Of a stretch of DNA of 64,000 bases, positions 8,921 to 18,168 are shown one piece after another (position 1 is the stretch's first letter; every line of letters begins with the position of its first letter). The notes beneath the pieces are model-generated. The model saw only the letters and a program-made list of their open reading frames with translations, was not told where the DNA came from and did not search any database. Source of the DNA: Bacteroides sp. M10 (GTDB taxonomy: Bacteria; Bacteroidota; Bacteroidia; Bacteroidales; Bacteroidaceae); assembly GCF_014334015.1 (NCBI RefSeq), contig NZ_CP060488.1:4422501-4486500 (forward strand), read 5' to 3'. A program made the translations under genes and the position numbers.

Positions 8921-9097
8921 GCTGTAAAGTTAGCACATATTTACGATACGAGTCAATGGTTTATGCTTTATTCAGAATAGTTTTTTATAAAAATAGGAGG
9001 GAGGATATCTCCTTTATACTGTTTTTTATAAAATCTTGTTTATTGAACTAATTCACTAAATGAGTATGAATTAACTAATTAATCTCATCTTTTTTAC

Positions 9098-9105
9098 TAT
9101 TTTTG
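9098..9105 (+). promoter_or_regulatory. -7 box of the DUF3352-like gene
   Basis: TATTTTTG matches TAnnTTTG. The predicted start is about 9112, giving a leader of about 20 nt before the ATG at 9133 and ruling out the upstream TTG at 9103 as the start codon. Confidence 0.6.
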
Positions 9106-9132
9106 TCCATTCAAGTTTATAACAATTCAATA

Positions 9133-11175
9133 ATGGATGAATTAAATTGCGGGCAAGGAGAGCAAAATGCAGGCCCGGAGAAGAAAAAAAGTACCTCGAA
9201 AATAGTGAAGAGAACTTTAGTTGTGACTGCATTGGCTTTGACGGTATATGTTGTATATTCCGTAGTTTATTTATTTGTCTCGCCTGATCGTAATATTCAG
9301 CAGATCTATTTGGTTCCGGAAGATGCGGCATTTATTATTCAGTCATCGGCTCCGATTGAAGATTGGGAGAAGTTTAGTGGAAGCGAGACGTGGCAATGTC
9401 TGAAGAAAGCGAAATCTTTTGAGGAGGTGACGCAAAGTGTGGAGAAGCTGGATTCCGTTGTCAAAAGCAATAAGGTATTATTGTCGCTTGTTGGTGAGCG
9501 GGATATGCTTATTTCGCTCCATAAGACTCGTCCCGCTAATTGGGATTTTCTACTTATCCTGGATATGCAGAAGACATCAAAGATGGACTTATTGAAAGAC
9601 CAGGTTGAAACCGTATTGGTTATGAGTGGTTTTACTGTGACTAATCGGATGCATAATAGCATTAATATCCTTGAAATGCGCGATCCCGAGACGAGGGATA
9701 TTTTCTATATTGCTTTTGTTGATAATCATTTGGTAGGTTCTTATACATCTGGACTTGTCGAGTCGGCTATTGATTCTCGTAATAAACCTAAAATCGGGCT
9801 TGATCAGTCTTTTATTGAAACGGAGAAGTTGGTTTCCGGTAAGGGACTTGTCAGGGTTTTCGTCAATTATGCGCGTGTACCTCAATTTATGTCTATTTAT
9901 TTAGGTACAAGAAATGAGTACATTGATCTGTTTAGCAATTCCATGAATTTTGCCGGACTTTATTTAAATACGAATAAGGAGCGGATGGAGGTGAAAGGAT
10001 ATACGTTGAAAAAAGATTCTGCCGATCCTTATGTCACTGCTTTGTTGAATTCGGGAAAACATAAAATGAAAGCACATGAGATTCTGTCCGGGCGGACAGC
10101 TCTTTATACGAATATAGGTTTCAATAGTCCGGTGACCTTTGTAAAGGAACTGGAGAATGCGCTGTCGGTTCATAATAAACAGCTGTATGATTCTTATCAA
10201 AGTTCCCGGAAAAAGATAGAAGGGTTATTCGGTATATCTTTAGAAGAAAACTTTTTGAGTTGGATGTCAGGAGAGTTTGCTATTACCCAATCCGAACCTG
10301 GTTTGTTAGGGCATGATCCCGAACTGATTCTGGCTATCAGGGCTAAAAGTATTAAAGATGCCCGTAAGAACATGGAATTCATTGAAAAGAAGATAAAGCG
10401 ACGTACTCCGGTTAAGATTAAGACTGCTAATTATAAGGATTTCGAGATTAATTATGTCGAGATGAAAGGCTTTTTCCGCTTGTTCTTTGGAAAGCTATTT
10501 GATAAATTTGAGAAGCCATACTATACTTATGTTGACGATTATGTCGTTTTTAGTAATAAAGCAGCTTCTTTACTTTCTTTTGTAGAAGATTACGAGCAGA
10601 AGAATTTATTGAAAAATAATCCGGGTTTTGAAAATGCACTGTCATATTTAAAATCAAGTTCTACTATTTTCTTATATACAGATGTGCGCAAGTTTTATTC
10701 CCAGTTGAAACCGATGATGAATCCTGCCACATGGAATGAAATACAATCAAACAAAGACGTTTTGTATTCATTCCCTTACTGGACTATGCAGATTATAGGA
10801 GAGGATCAGTCGGCTTCTTTGCAGTATGTGATGGATTATAGCCCATATCAACCGGAAGAGGTTACCGTTGCTATTGCTACTGATGAAGATGATAAGGAAA
10901 TGAATGAAGATGCTGAAACCGAAAAAGAGCAGATGAGCGAATTGAAACGCTTCTATGTCGAAAAGTTTGAAGGGAATGTTTTGCGGGAGTTTTACCCGGA
11001 AGGAGCGTTGAAGAGTGAAGCGGAAGTAAAAGAAGGGAAACGTCATGGTCGTTACCGTGAATATTATGAAGATGGTACATTGAAACTTCGTGGAAAGTAT
11101 GCAAATAATAAACCGAAAGGTACATGGAAATATTATACCGAGGACGGGAAATTTGAGCACAAAGAAAAGTTTTAG
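9133..11175 (+). CDS. Large anchored protein, DUF3352-like, with C-terminal MORN-type tail
   Basis: This 680-residue protein has one N-terminal transmembrane segment (LVVTALALTVYVVYSVVYLFV) and a long extracytoplasmic part with features of DUF3352 proteins (VPEDAAFIIQS, two similar halves with SYLKSSSTIFLYTDVRKFY). An acidic linker (DEDDKEMNEDAETEKEQ) is followed by MORN/YwqK-type repeats (FYPEGALKSEAEVKEGKRHG, YYEDGTLKLRGKY). The function is unknown; MORN repeats often mediate surface or membrane contacts. The ATG at 9133 is chosen over TTG 9103. It is a single gene between divergent queH and tRNA-Thr. Confidence 0.8.
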   Translation: MDELNCGQGEQNAGPEKKKSTSKIVKRTLVVTALALTVYVVYSVVYLFVSPDRNIQQIYLVPEDAAFIIQSSAPIEDWEKFSGSETWQCLKKAKSFEEVTQSVEKLDSVVKSNKVLLSLVGERDMLISLHKTRPANWDFLLILDMQKTSKMDLLKDQVETVLVMSGFTVTNRMHNSINILEMRDPETRDIFYIAFVDNHLVGSYTSGLVESAIDSRNKPKIGLDQSFIETEKLVSGKGLVRVFVNYARVPQFMSIYLGTRNEYIDLFSNSMNFAGLYLNTNKERMEVKGYTLKKDSADPYVTALLNSGKHKMKAHEILSGRTALYTNIGFNSPVTFVKELENALSVHNKQLYDSYQSSRKKIEGLFGISLEENFLSWMSGEFAITQSEPGLLGHDPELILAIRAKSIKDARKNMEFIEKKIKRRTPVKIKTANYKDFEINYVEMKGFFRLFFGKLFDKFEKPYYTYVDDYVVFSNKAASLLSFVEDYEQKNLLKNNPGFENALSYLKSSSTIFLYTDVRKFYSQLKPMMNPATWNEIQSNKDVLYSFPYWTMQIIGEDQSASLQYVMDYSPYQPEEVTVAIATDEDDKEMNEDAETEKEQMSELKRFYVEKFEGNVLREFYPEGALKSEAEVKEGKRHGRYREYYEDGTLKLRGKYANNKPKGTWKYYTEDGKFEHKEKF

Positions 11176-11230
11176 ATTACGTCAACAAAAGTTGATTTAA
11201 AAATTAAGCTCAAAAAATAATCGGATTCTT

Positions 11231-11260
11231 TTTGTTTTCTCAAATAAAGCTGTAATTTTG
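11231..11260 (+). promoter_or_regulatory. Promoter of tRNA-Thr
   Basis: TTTG (11231-11234) and TAATTTTG (11253-11260) are 18 nt apart and match the -33 and -7 Bacteroidota elements. The start is predicted about 17 nt before the tRNA. Confidence 0.75.
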
Positions 11261-11283
11261 CACGCCGTAAACGAGAGACAAAC

Positions 11284-11356
<73 letters not shown>

Positions 11357-11364
11357 CTCAAATA

Positions 11365-11405
11365 AAACGCTGATTATTAGTTCTTTAATCAGCGTTTCTC
11401 TTTTC
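11365..11405 (+). terminator. Terminator after tRNA-Thr
   Basis: A perfect 12-bp stem pairs 11365-11376 with 11386-11397 around a 9-nt loop and is followed by CTCTTTTCT. Confidence 0.8.
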
Positions 11406-11445
11406 TAAAAATTCAATTCCGAATAAAAAAACATAAATCTGCGTA

Positions 11446-11453
11446 TATATTTG
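11446..11453 (+). promoter_or_regulatory. -7 box of the integrase gene
   Basis: TATATTTG matches TAnnTTTG; the start is predicted near 11460, about 35 nt before the integrase ATG. No clear -33 element is seen. Confidence 0.6.
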
Positions 11454-11494
11454 CACAAAATTGTATAGTAGAATTGTGTTTTGATTATTCGACT

Positions 11495-12727
11495 ATGGCA
11501 ACAATCAGATTAACAATTTTAAGTTCTATTAAGGAACATGATGGCAGGCTTCCCATCTTAGTCTGCATCTCCCAAAAGAAAGAACGCGCCTACATCAAAA
11601 CAGAGTTTCTGTTAGATGATATTGCAGAATTCGATAACGGTAAAGTCGCTTACCGGAAGGATGCGAACGTCATGAATAAAAGGCTTGAATTTGTGTTTTC
11701 ACAATACAAAGAGAAATTTAATTCTATTGAATGTATAGACTATTTTTCTGCAATTCAGATAAAGCGGATTATAATGTCCAAGGAACGCCCTTCACATATT
11801 TCGTTTCTGGAGTTCTGGAAACAGCGCATAAATGAAATTAGGGAAGAGGGGAGGGAAAGCTATGCAAAAATGAATGAGGAGACTGTACGGGTGTTTACTA
11901 ATGCGGAAGGAGATGTACCTATTCCTGCAATTAATACTTTATTGGTAGAGCATTTTAAAAAGTGGATGATAAAGAAAGGCTATGCTAATGGAAACATCGG
12001 ATTGAGATTAACCCATCTGAAAGCCCGGATAAACGAGTTGATAAAATCAGGTGTTCTGAAAACGGATGTACATCCATTTGCGTACACGAAAATACCAACA
12101 GCAGAACCTAAAGAGTGCGATCTTTCAATAGAAGAATTTCAGAAAATACAAAGAACGGAAGTCGAAGGAAAACGATTGAATTTAGGTAGGGATATGTTTC
12201 TACTCTCTTTCTATTTGTGCGGTATCAATCTGAAAGATTTATTATCAGTCGATTTGTCGGTGGATATACTTTCTTTTGAAAGAATCAAGACTGTTCATGC
12301 TAAGACTGGAAAATCAGTCATAACGATACCTATACATAGTGAAGCGAAAGCAATTATCAGTAAGTACATAAATAAAAGGGGATTTTTGGATTTGGGGTAT
12401 TCTTATACCTATTCTAATTTGCAAAAATATATCAATCTTTGCATGAGGGAACTAAAAGAGCACTTAGGGATTAAACAGACATTGTGCTTTTATTCTGCCC
12501 GTAAGACTTTTGCGCAATTCGCCTCTGAACTTGGCATACCAGACGGAGTGATAGATTATTGTCTCGGTCATTCGGACAAGAATCGAGGAATCATCCGATA
12601 TTATACGAAGGTAAAGCAAAAGCAAGCAGAAATAGCCATAAACAGAGTAATTGACTATGTGAACAACCCGGACAAATATAAGGACTATATAGAGATGAGA
12701 GCGGATATCATGATGATGAAAGGATAA
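11495..12727 (+). CDS. int: Prophage tyrosine recombinase (integrase)
   Basis: The 410-residue protein has the Bacteroidota integrase layout: an arm-binding domain (MATIRLTILSS...), a core-binding SAM-like domain, and a C-terminal catalytic domain with HAKTGKSVITIPIH, SARKTFAQFA, the LGHSD box and the nucleophile in RYYTK. Two usual residues differ: the box-I Arg position reads GINLKDLL, and the HxxR His is replaced (YSAR). Such changes occur in some Bacteroidota recombinases. The ATG at 11495 is preferred to TTG 11474. It should insert the phage into tRNA-Thr. Confidence 0.93.
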   Translation: MATIRLTILSSIKEHDGRLPILVCISQKKERAYIKTEFLLDDIAEFDNGKVAYRKDANVMNKRLEFVFSQYKEKFNSIECIDYFSAIQIKRIIMSKERPSHISFLEFWKQRINEIREEGRESYAKMNEETVRVFTNAEGDVPIPAINTLLVEHFKKWMIKKGYANGNIGLRLTHLKARINELIKSGVLKTDVHPFAYTKIPTAEPKECDLSIEEFQKIQRTEVEGKRLNLGRDMFLLSFYLCGINLKDLLSVDLSVDILSFERIKTVHAKTGKSVITIPIHSEAKAIISKYINKRGFLDLGYSYTYSNLQKYINLCMRELKEHLGIKQTLCFYSARKTFAQFASELGIPDGVIDYCLGHSDKNRGIIRYYTKVKQKQAEIAINRVIDYVNNPDKYKDYIEMRADIMMMKG

Positions 12728-12741
12728 CCGAACCTTTTTCT

Positions 12742-12749
12742 TATATTTG
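12742..12749 (+). promoter_or_regulatory. -7 box before the 95-residue gene
   Basis: TATATTTG matches TAnnTTTG and lies 16 nt before the ATG at 12766, giving a very short leader. Confidence 0.55.
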
Positions 12750-12765
12750 CTGGAAAATAATCTAT

Positions 12766-13053
12766 ATGACATTTGAAGAAGCAATTGCTCTCATTGAGCG
12801 AATAAAAGACCAGGTTGTCGGGGCTCCAGTTAAAGGTCGGTTCATTGAATCTTTGTTTATTGGGCCAACCAACTGGGATGAAATGCATATCTTTATGAAT
12901 ATCTGTCTTCAAAAAGGAGAAGATGAAGCTATTAGTGAGTTTCTCGGGAAGAGTTTCTCTGTGTATGGCAGGTCAGTAACCTATATTAATCCGGATCTTC
13001 CTCGGTGGGATGTAACTGTGCTGGATGACTGGGAAAAAACTATTTATAATTAA
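12766..13053 (+). CDS. Hypothetical 95-residue acidic protein
   Basis: The protein (MTFEEAIALIERIKDQVVGAP...) is soluble, has no signal peptide or metal motif, and is not recognised. It lies between the integrase and the umuD-umuC-SRAP set, on the same strand, with its own -7 box. The neighbourhood suggests a phage accessory role, but nothing in the sequence shows one. Confidence 0.7.
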   Translation: MTFEEAIALIERIKDQVVGAPVKGRFIESLFIGPTNWDEMHIFMNICLQKGEDEAISEFLGKSFSVYGRSVTYINPDLPRWDVTVLDDWEKTIYN

Positions 13054-13116
13054 AAACGAGTATCTTTAGTGAGCAAACCCTGACCTCTTTTGTTCTTAAT
13101 GAAAAGAAGCAGAGTT

Positions 13117-13557
13117 ATGAAAAAACAAATAGAAATACATAAAATAGATATATCCAGCAATCTGCCGCTTAAATTTGCAGATGAAGGTATAAAGGCCGGT
13201 TTTCCTTCACCAGCACAAGACTATTTGGAACAGGCTATAGACTTGAATAAAGAACTTATTCGACATCCGGCTAGCACATTTTACGGACGCGTAGTCGGAG
13301 ATTCAATGAAGGATGAGGGAATAGAAGAAGGTGATATACTTGTAATTGACAAGTCACTTGAATTACTGGATGATGATCTTGCCGTGTGCTTTATAGACGG
13401 GGAATTTACTGTCAAAAGAGTAAGATTAGAACCTGATGCAGCTTGGTTGGTTCCCTCCAATCCTGATTATCCCTTGATTAAGGTAACAAGAGATAATGAG
13501 TTTATGGTGTGGGGAATAGTAACTTATACAATTAAAAAGAATCGGAGGAAAAGATAA
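13117..13557 (+). CDS. umuD: UmuD-like SOS mutagenesis protein (LexA/UmuD peptidase)
   Basis: With the ATG at 13117 the protein is 146 residues and aligns with E. coli UmuD at a constant offset of three: cleavage pair Ala27-Gly28 (KAGFPSP), catalytic Ser63 (GDSM) and Lys100 (TVKR). That fit decides this start over ATG 13099 and TTG 13090. RecA-stimulated self-cleavage would give UmuD', the accessory subunit of polymerase V. Its stop overlaps the umuC start (TAATG). E. coli has Cys at the cleavage position where this protein has Ala. Confidence 0.93.
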   Translation: MKKQIEIHKIDISSNLPLKFADEGIKAGFPSPAQDYLEQAIDLNKELIRHPASTFYGRVVGDSMKDEGIEEGDILVIDKSLELLDDDLAVCFIDGEFTVKRVRLEPDAAWLVPSNPDYPLIKVTRDNEFMVWGIVTYTIKKNRRKR

Positions 13558-14807
13558 TGTTCGGATTGATGGACTGCAATAACTTCTACGCTTCCTGTGA
13601 GCGGGTATTTAACCCGTTGCTTAATGGGAAGCCTGTCGTCGTACTTAGTAACAATGATGGGTGTGTTATTGCACGAAGTAATGAATCTAAATTACTAGGT
13701 ATCAAAATGGGAGTACCTGTTTATCAGATTAAGGATTTAGTAAGCAGTCACGGAGTTGCCGTATTCAGTAGCAATTATACGCTGTATGGTGATATGTCCG
13801 GACGAGTGATGTCTATTTTAGCAGGATTAGTACCCGAACTGGAAGTTTATTCTATCGACGAAGCGTTTATCAACCTTGACGGCATTCAATATATTCAATC
13901 ACTTGGAACAAAAATAGTAAACCAGGTAACACGTGGGACAGGCATTCCTGTTAGTTTAGGTATTGCCCCTACCAAGACGCTTGCAAAGGTAGCTAATAAG
14001 TTCGCAAAGAAATATCCCGCATATAATCGGCTATGCATTATAGACACTGAAGATAAACGAATCAAAGCCCTACAACTGACGAATATCGGTGATGTGTGGG
14101 GAATCGGACGTAGACAAGCAGCAAAGCTCGAAAAGCAAGGAGTGAAAACAGCATACGACTTTACGCTGCTTTCCGGTGCATGGGTACGCAAGAATATGAC
14201 TGTTGTAGGAGAACGTACATGGAAAGAACTTCGCGGTATATCATGTATTGATATGGAATCAGCTCCACCGGCCAAGAAGCAAATTTGCACTAGTCGCTCA
14301 TTTGGCAAAATGCTCACTGATATAGACACGATGGTTGAAGCTATTGCTACTCATGCCTCTACTTGTGCAAGAAAACTCCGGAAACAAAAATCTTATGCAA
14401 TGTCTCTGATGGTATTCATTCATACGAATAACTTCCGAGAAGATTTACCACAATACTGGAAGAATACAGTAATACAGCTTCCGGTACCAACAAATGACAC
14501 TCAAGAGATAGTACATTATGCGCTAGCTGGATTAAAGACAATATTCATGCAAGGTTATCAGTATAAGAAAGCCGGGGTTATCATCACTGAAATAACCGAA
14601 GGTGCCCAGCTTGGACTTTTTGATTCAGTGGATCGTGAAAAGCGGGAAAGACTTCAACAGGCAATAGATAAGATTAACGGTGAACACAGTCAACTCGTTA
14701 AATTAGCAATCCAAGGAACGGGGAGAGACTGGAAACTTAAACAAGAACAACTCTCCGGGCGTTATACTACTGACATCAGTCAGATTATAAACATTAATTG
14801 CCTATAA
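13557..14807 (+). CDS. umuC: Y-family DNA polymerase V catalytic subunit
   Basis: The 416-residue protein begins MFGLMDCNNFYASCERVFNP with the first catalytic Asp, followed by VYSIDEAFINLD (the SxDE motif), a helix-hairpin-helix (IGDVWGIGRRQAAKLEKQG) and a UmuC C-terminal domain. It carries out error-prone translesion synthesis with UmuD'. The one-base overlap with umuD and the following SRAP gene make a compact SOS operon carried by the prophage. Confidence 0.95.
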   Translation: MFGLMDCNNFYASCERVFNPLLNGKPVVVLSNNDGCVIARSNESKLLGIKMGVPVYQIKDLVSSHGVAVFSSNYTLYGDMSGRVMSILAGLVPELEVYSIDEAFINLDGIQYIQSLGTKIVNQVTRGTGIPVSLGIAPTKTLAKVANKFAKKYPAYNRLCIIDTEDKRIKALQLTNIGDVWGIGRRQAAKLEKQGVKTAYDFTLLSGAWVRKNMTVVGERTWKELRGISCIDMESAPPAKKQICTSRSFGKMLTDIDTMVEAIATHASTCARKLRKQKSYAMSLMVFIHTNNFREDLPQYWKNTVIQLPVPTNDTQEIVHYALAGLKTIFMQGYQYKKAGVIITEITEGAQLGLFDSVDREKRERLQQAIDKINGEHSQLVKLAIQGTGRDWKLKQEQLSGRYTTDISQIININCL

Positions 14808-14808
14808 T

Positions 14809-15507
14809 ATGTGTTTTCACAATAGTATGAGTGCTAAGGCTATCAAATTAGCAGCCCGGTACGGTCGTAAATCAGATATCGTTGAAATATATCAAGATAT
14901 GCTAAACGAACAGTACCATGTGAATGCTTTCAATTTTCCGAAATATCCTATAATTACAAAGAGTGACGAGATTCAGGTGTTCAATTGGGGATTAATACCA
15001 TTTTGGACGAAAGATGAAGCCAATGCAGATGATATCCGCCGAATGACTCTAAATGCACGTGCGGATACCATATTTGAGAAACCTTCATTCCGGGAACCAA
15101 TTATGAAGAAACGGTGCATTGTGCCATCAACCGGATACTTTGAATGGAGACATGGAGGAAACAATAAGATTCCTTATTACATCTATCTGAAAGATGAACC
15201 AATCTTTTCGATGGCAGGTATTTACGATCGTTGGCTAGACAAAGAGACAGGAGAAGAATATGATACATTCTCTATTATTACCACTGACGCCAACCCTTTG
15301 ACCGATTATATCCATAATACGAAACATCGGATGCCGGCTATCCTATCTAAAGAGGACGAAGAAAAATGGCTGGATTCTGACTTACAGAAAGCGGATGTTA
15401 CTTCTTTACTTAAACCGTTTGATGCTAATAAAATGGACGCTTATATAATAGAGAGAGATTTTATTAAGAAGATTTCAACTGACCCAACCATTTTACAAAA
15501 AGCATAA
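14809..15507 (+). CDS. SRAP/HMCES-type abasic-site shield protein (YedK-like)
   Basis: The 232-residue protein begins MCFHN, so Cys2 is available to form the thiazolidine link to abasic sites in single-stranded DNA after Met removal. Other family motifs are visible: LNARADT, TGYFEWRH and KHRMPAIL (active-site Asn, Glu and His). It starts 1 bp after umuC and completes the umuD-umuC-SRAP set, which is consistent with handling damaged single-stranded DNA during SOS induction. Confidence 0.93.
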   Translation: MCFHNSMSAKAIKLAARYGRKSDIVEIYQDMLNEQYHVNAFNFPKYPIITKSDEIQVFNWGLIPFWTKDEANADDIRRMTLNARADTIFEKPSFREPIMKKRCIVPSTGYFEWRHGGNNKIPYYIYLKDEPIFSMAGIYDRWLDKETGEEYDTFSIITTDANPLTDYIHNTKHRMPAILSKEDEEKWLDSDLQKADVTSLLKPFDANKMDAYIIERDFIKKISTDPTILQKA

Positions 15508-15526
15508 AGAGGTAGTAATCCCCCTT

Positions 15527-16357
15527 TTATTTTTTAGCTTCCTTAGAAAAAAACATTATTTCACCACTTAATGCATCCTTGAGTATTGCTTTTGTTATAC
15601 TCCTCGCATCAAGAGTTATTAATGTCTGTTTATGTGTCTTGCTATTAATAAATTTGACCGTTTTTATTTTTACTTTTCCCCAATTACAGGTAATAACATA
15701 AGCGTTCTTAAAATCAAATACCTGTGCTGTTTTTTGAGGAAGTTCACTTTCTAATTTATCAAAAGTCGTAATAATATTACCTTTTTCATCAAGAATGTCA
15801 TCTTCAGCGGTATCTAAAGGAAGATAATCTTCTCCCCAATCATCACCTCGTTGCGAAAAATGGGCAATGAAATTTCTATATGATAGCCAATTTATATTAT
15901 TTGCTTTTGCCCAATCATTATCAAGTGAAAAAAGACGTTGGGTAAGAGATATGCCGAAACTAAGATTTATTTCTGCTACTATGCAATCATCTTCTTCACT
16001 AGGAGTTCTTAATTCTTTTAGATTAATTCCGCATGAATCTGCTATTTTTTTTGCTCCAGCTTGGTAGCCTTTTGGGGTTATCATAATTCCTTTAACATCA
16101 ATAAGGTCAGCCAATACACCACGAAATGCATTTACTTTATCAACAGAGAGCTTACGGTTATAATTTTTACATTCGATGGCTACTTTGTACTGAACACCAG
16201 CTATTTTATATTCCCAGTATACATCTATTTGATGTTTTTGTCCTGATTTACCAGTGAGCTTGACATTGTGTTCAACGTTGGTTGTAATACCACGAGCATT
16301 GCTTAACTCCTGATATATTTCTTGTGTAAACTTCTCGTATTCGATATTTTGATTCAT
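15527..16357 (-). CDS. Mrr-like PD-(D/E)xK restriction endonuclease
   Basis: The 276-residue protein has an N-terminal nuclease fold: TGKSGQKHQIDVYWEY supplies the Asp and VAIECKNYNRKLSVDKV the ExK pair, followed by LADLIDVKGIMITPKGYQAGA, the Mrr_cat pattern. The C-terminal half has no motif I recognise. It lies 29 bp before AbiH in transcription direction reversed, that is, downstream of abiH on the same strand. A role in restricting foreign DNA is inferred from fold and neighbours. Confidence 0.75.
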   Translation of the reverse strand: MNQNIEYEKFTQEIYQELSNARGITTNVEHNVKLTGKSGQKHQIDVYWEYKIAGVQYKVAIECKNYNRKLSVDKVNAFRGVLADLIDVKGIMITPKGYQAGAKKIADSCGINLKELRTPSEEDDCIVAEINLSFGISLTQRLFSLDNDWAKANNINWLSYRNFIAHFSQRGDDWGEDYLPLDTAEDDILDEKGNIITTFDKLESELPQKTAQVFDFKNAYVITCNWGKVKIKTVKFINSKTHKQTLITLDARSITKAILKDALSGEIMFFSKEAKK

Positions 16358-16386
16358 AAAACTATAATTTATTGATTCTATATTCG

Positions 16387-17301
16387 TTAAAACAAGCCTT
16401 TCTCATATTCTTCCCAAGACAACAACTTACGTGAGTCTGCAGCAACTCCTATATTTCCCATTACTGTTTTTGCACGCTGTCTATCATCGTCAGTATAACA
16501 GACTATTATCCAACTAGAACTATCTGAAATAGAATCTCTAATTTTACAAATATATGGCATATCTATTTCATTAAGAGAATGTCCTAGCACAACTACCTTT
16601 TCTATATATTTTAAAGAATCAAAAAAACTTTGGTTTTCGTCAATAATATTCTTCACTGGCTTTTGAAATTTATAAAAAAGAGCATGAGAAGCTGCTTCTG
16701 CATCATAACTGGGAGTTCTATTGTTTTCTCCATTTTCATCTAGTTCAGATGTTTCACCTTCTGAAACTTCCACTCCATGACCAAAAACAAGATTTTCCTC
16801 ATTGTCATCGCCTATATATCCATGTATATGAAAAACTTTTGGAATATTGTAAAATTTTTCAAGTGTAGGGGTATAGTTAAAAGACAAAAAGAGAGCATTT
16901 TTTTCAAAATGCATATTTTTTCGTTCTATTTCGGTTTCAGATATTTCATTAATCCAGTCCCTAAATGATTGTTTTATTCCAAGACGCATTTTCTCAGACT
17001 CTTCATTAATTTCGTCTAATACTCCAAAATAATCGCTCCACTGTGGATGTTCCTGTTCCATAAATCTTTCAGAAACGTTATCATGGTTATCATAAAATTG
17101 CCTCGCATCAAAATTCTCAAAATTTTCTTCAAAATGAGACCACCAATCGTCTTTGTTTTTTGGGGGAAAGTATACTTCCAAAAACTCTTCAACATTCGGC
17201 GTATTTATCTTTGCAAATTCAGAATAATCTTTGTAGGAGGATTTTAAACCGTGAAATAGGTCGAAGCCATTCCCGATTATATATAATGTACTATCTTTCA
17301 T
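16387..17301 (-). CDS. abiH: AbiH-family abortive infection protein
   Basis: The 304-residue protein starts MKDSTLYIIGNGFDLFHGLK, the AbiH signature, with SYKDY just after it, and later has LSFNYTPTLEKFYNIPKVFHIHG and VVLGHSLNEIDMPY, also typical. AbiH gives abortive infection in Lactococcus; its mechanism is not settled. The ATG at 17301 is preferred to upstream alternatives because it places the signature at the N-terminus. It precedes the Mrr-like nuclease on the same strand, forming a small defence pair. Confidence 0.88.
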   Translation of the reverse strand: MKDSTLYIIGNGFDLFHGLKSSYKDYSEFAKINTPNVEEFLEVYFPPKNKDDWWSHFEENFENFDARQFYDNHDNVSERFMEQEHPQWSDYFGVLDEINEESEKMRLGIKQSFRDWINEISETEIERKNMHFEKNALFLSFNYTPTLEKFYNIPKVFHIHGYIGDDNEENLVFGHGVEVSEGETSELDENGENNRTPSYDAEAASHALFYKFQKPVKNIIDENQSFFDSLKYIEKVVVLGHSLNEIDMPYICKIRDSISDSSSWIIVCYTDDDRQRAKTVMGNIGVAADSRKLLSWEEYEKGLF

Positions 17302-17386
17302 AATTATGTATTTTAGATTATGACACAAAGATAATATATCGTTAGTCATTAGCATTTCGTTAGCACATCAAATTCATAAAACTTAT

Positions 17387-17420
17387 AAAAAAAAGCCCCG
17401 ACTACACTTAGTCGAGGCTC
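17387..17420 (-). terminator. Terminator of the candidate small RNA
   Basis: On the minus strand AGCCTCGACTA pairs with TAGTCGGGGCT around a short loop and is followed by eight Ts. Confidence 0.75.
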
Positions 17421-17511
17421 ATTCCTTTTGGAGTAAATAACGCATTGTCTCTCTCCTCTGAAATCTAGCAACTTTTCTATAGAGAGATGATACAACAGAC
17501 ATCCACGTCTG
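17388..17511 (-). ncRNA. Candidate small RNA of about 120 nt
   Basis: On the minus strand a TATATTTG -7 box (17516-17523) is followed by a 5' hairpin (17496-17511, CAGAC/GTCTG), a second possible stem (TCTCTCT with AGAGAGA), and a strong terminator whose GCCTCGACTA arm pairs around 17394-17420 and runs into eight Ts. The unit is self-contained between two protein genes. It also encloses a possible 8-codon ORF (MRYLLQKE) after an AGGAGAGAGA stretch, so a tiny mRNA cannot be excluded. No other gene is seen in 17302-17691. Confidence 0.55.
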
Positions 17512-17515
17512 TACG

Positions 17516-17523
17516 CAAATATA
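17516..17523 (-). promoter_or_regulatory. -7 box of the candidate small RNA
   Basis: TATATTTG on the minus strand matches TAnnTTTG; a start near 17510 is predicted. No good -33 element is seen. Confidence 0.5.
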
Positions 17524-17691
17524 TTAATTATTTTTTAATTTGAATACTATTCCGCCAATTATTTATGAAAATGAAGATTTACGATTCTAGTATTCTGCAG
17601 AGAGCATAAAAATAGGTGACTATTCAGCTACCGATTATTTATAGCAAATTTAGCAAGCGCTTCGTTTTTTCTTAACTTCCTGAACCGTATC

Positions 17692-18021
17692 TTACTCAAT
17701 GATGCCGACGGACTTTAGTAAGCCTACAAATGGACTTTGCTTTCTATCAATATATGGCTTGACATTTTTTGTATTGATACATTCCATGTCACGGATTTGC
17801 CTAAATGCGGAAATAAATTGATTCTTACTGATAGACTCTCCTTCAGTGGCTCTAACACTTCCTTCCCTTCCACCTTTGTATTCTATAGAATCAATTATGA
17901 CCTTGGCGTTATATTTAATACCAGTAGAGGACAAAAACTGCTTGTTCTTATTAATATAAGCTACTACTACATTCCAAACTTCATTGGCCGGCATTCTTTC
18001 ATATTCATGTTTGACTTTCAT
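17692..18021 (-). CDS. Hypothetical 109-residue protein
   Basis: The protein (MKVKHEYERMPANEVWNVVVAYINKNK...) is basic, without membrane segments. It is not recognised. The ATG at 18021 is chosen because a TATCTTTG promoter box lies just upstream (18039-18046), which excludes the longer in-frame start at 18105. It sits between the small RNA and the regulator region of the prophage. Confidence 0.65.
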   Translation of the reverse strand: MKVKHEYERMPANEVWNVVVAYINKNKQFLSSTGIKYNAKVIIDSIEYKGGREGSVRATEGESISKNQFISAFRQIRDMECINTKNVKPYIDRKQSPFVGLLKSVGIIE

Positions 18022-18038
18022 TATGGATCTTTTTTTTG

Positions 18039-18046
18039 CAAAGATA
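18039..18046 (-). promoter_or_regulatory. -7 box of the 109-residue gene
   Basis: TATCTTTG on the minus strand matches TAnnTTTG and lies 17 nt before the ATG at 18021. Confidence 0.55.
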
Positions 18047-18168
18047 CGAGAAGTTTGATTATGAATAAGAAAAAAGCCCCGAATCTTTCGTACCGAGCCG
18101 ATCACATGACTATCACATAAAATAATCTTTTATAGCATAAAGATAGCGATACTTTGGAGGTGGATAAA

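Noticed and set aside
9103..9132. TTG start of the DUF3352-like gene
   Set aside because: It overlaps the -7 box and lies upstream of the predicted transcript start.
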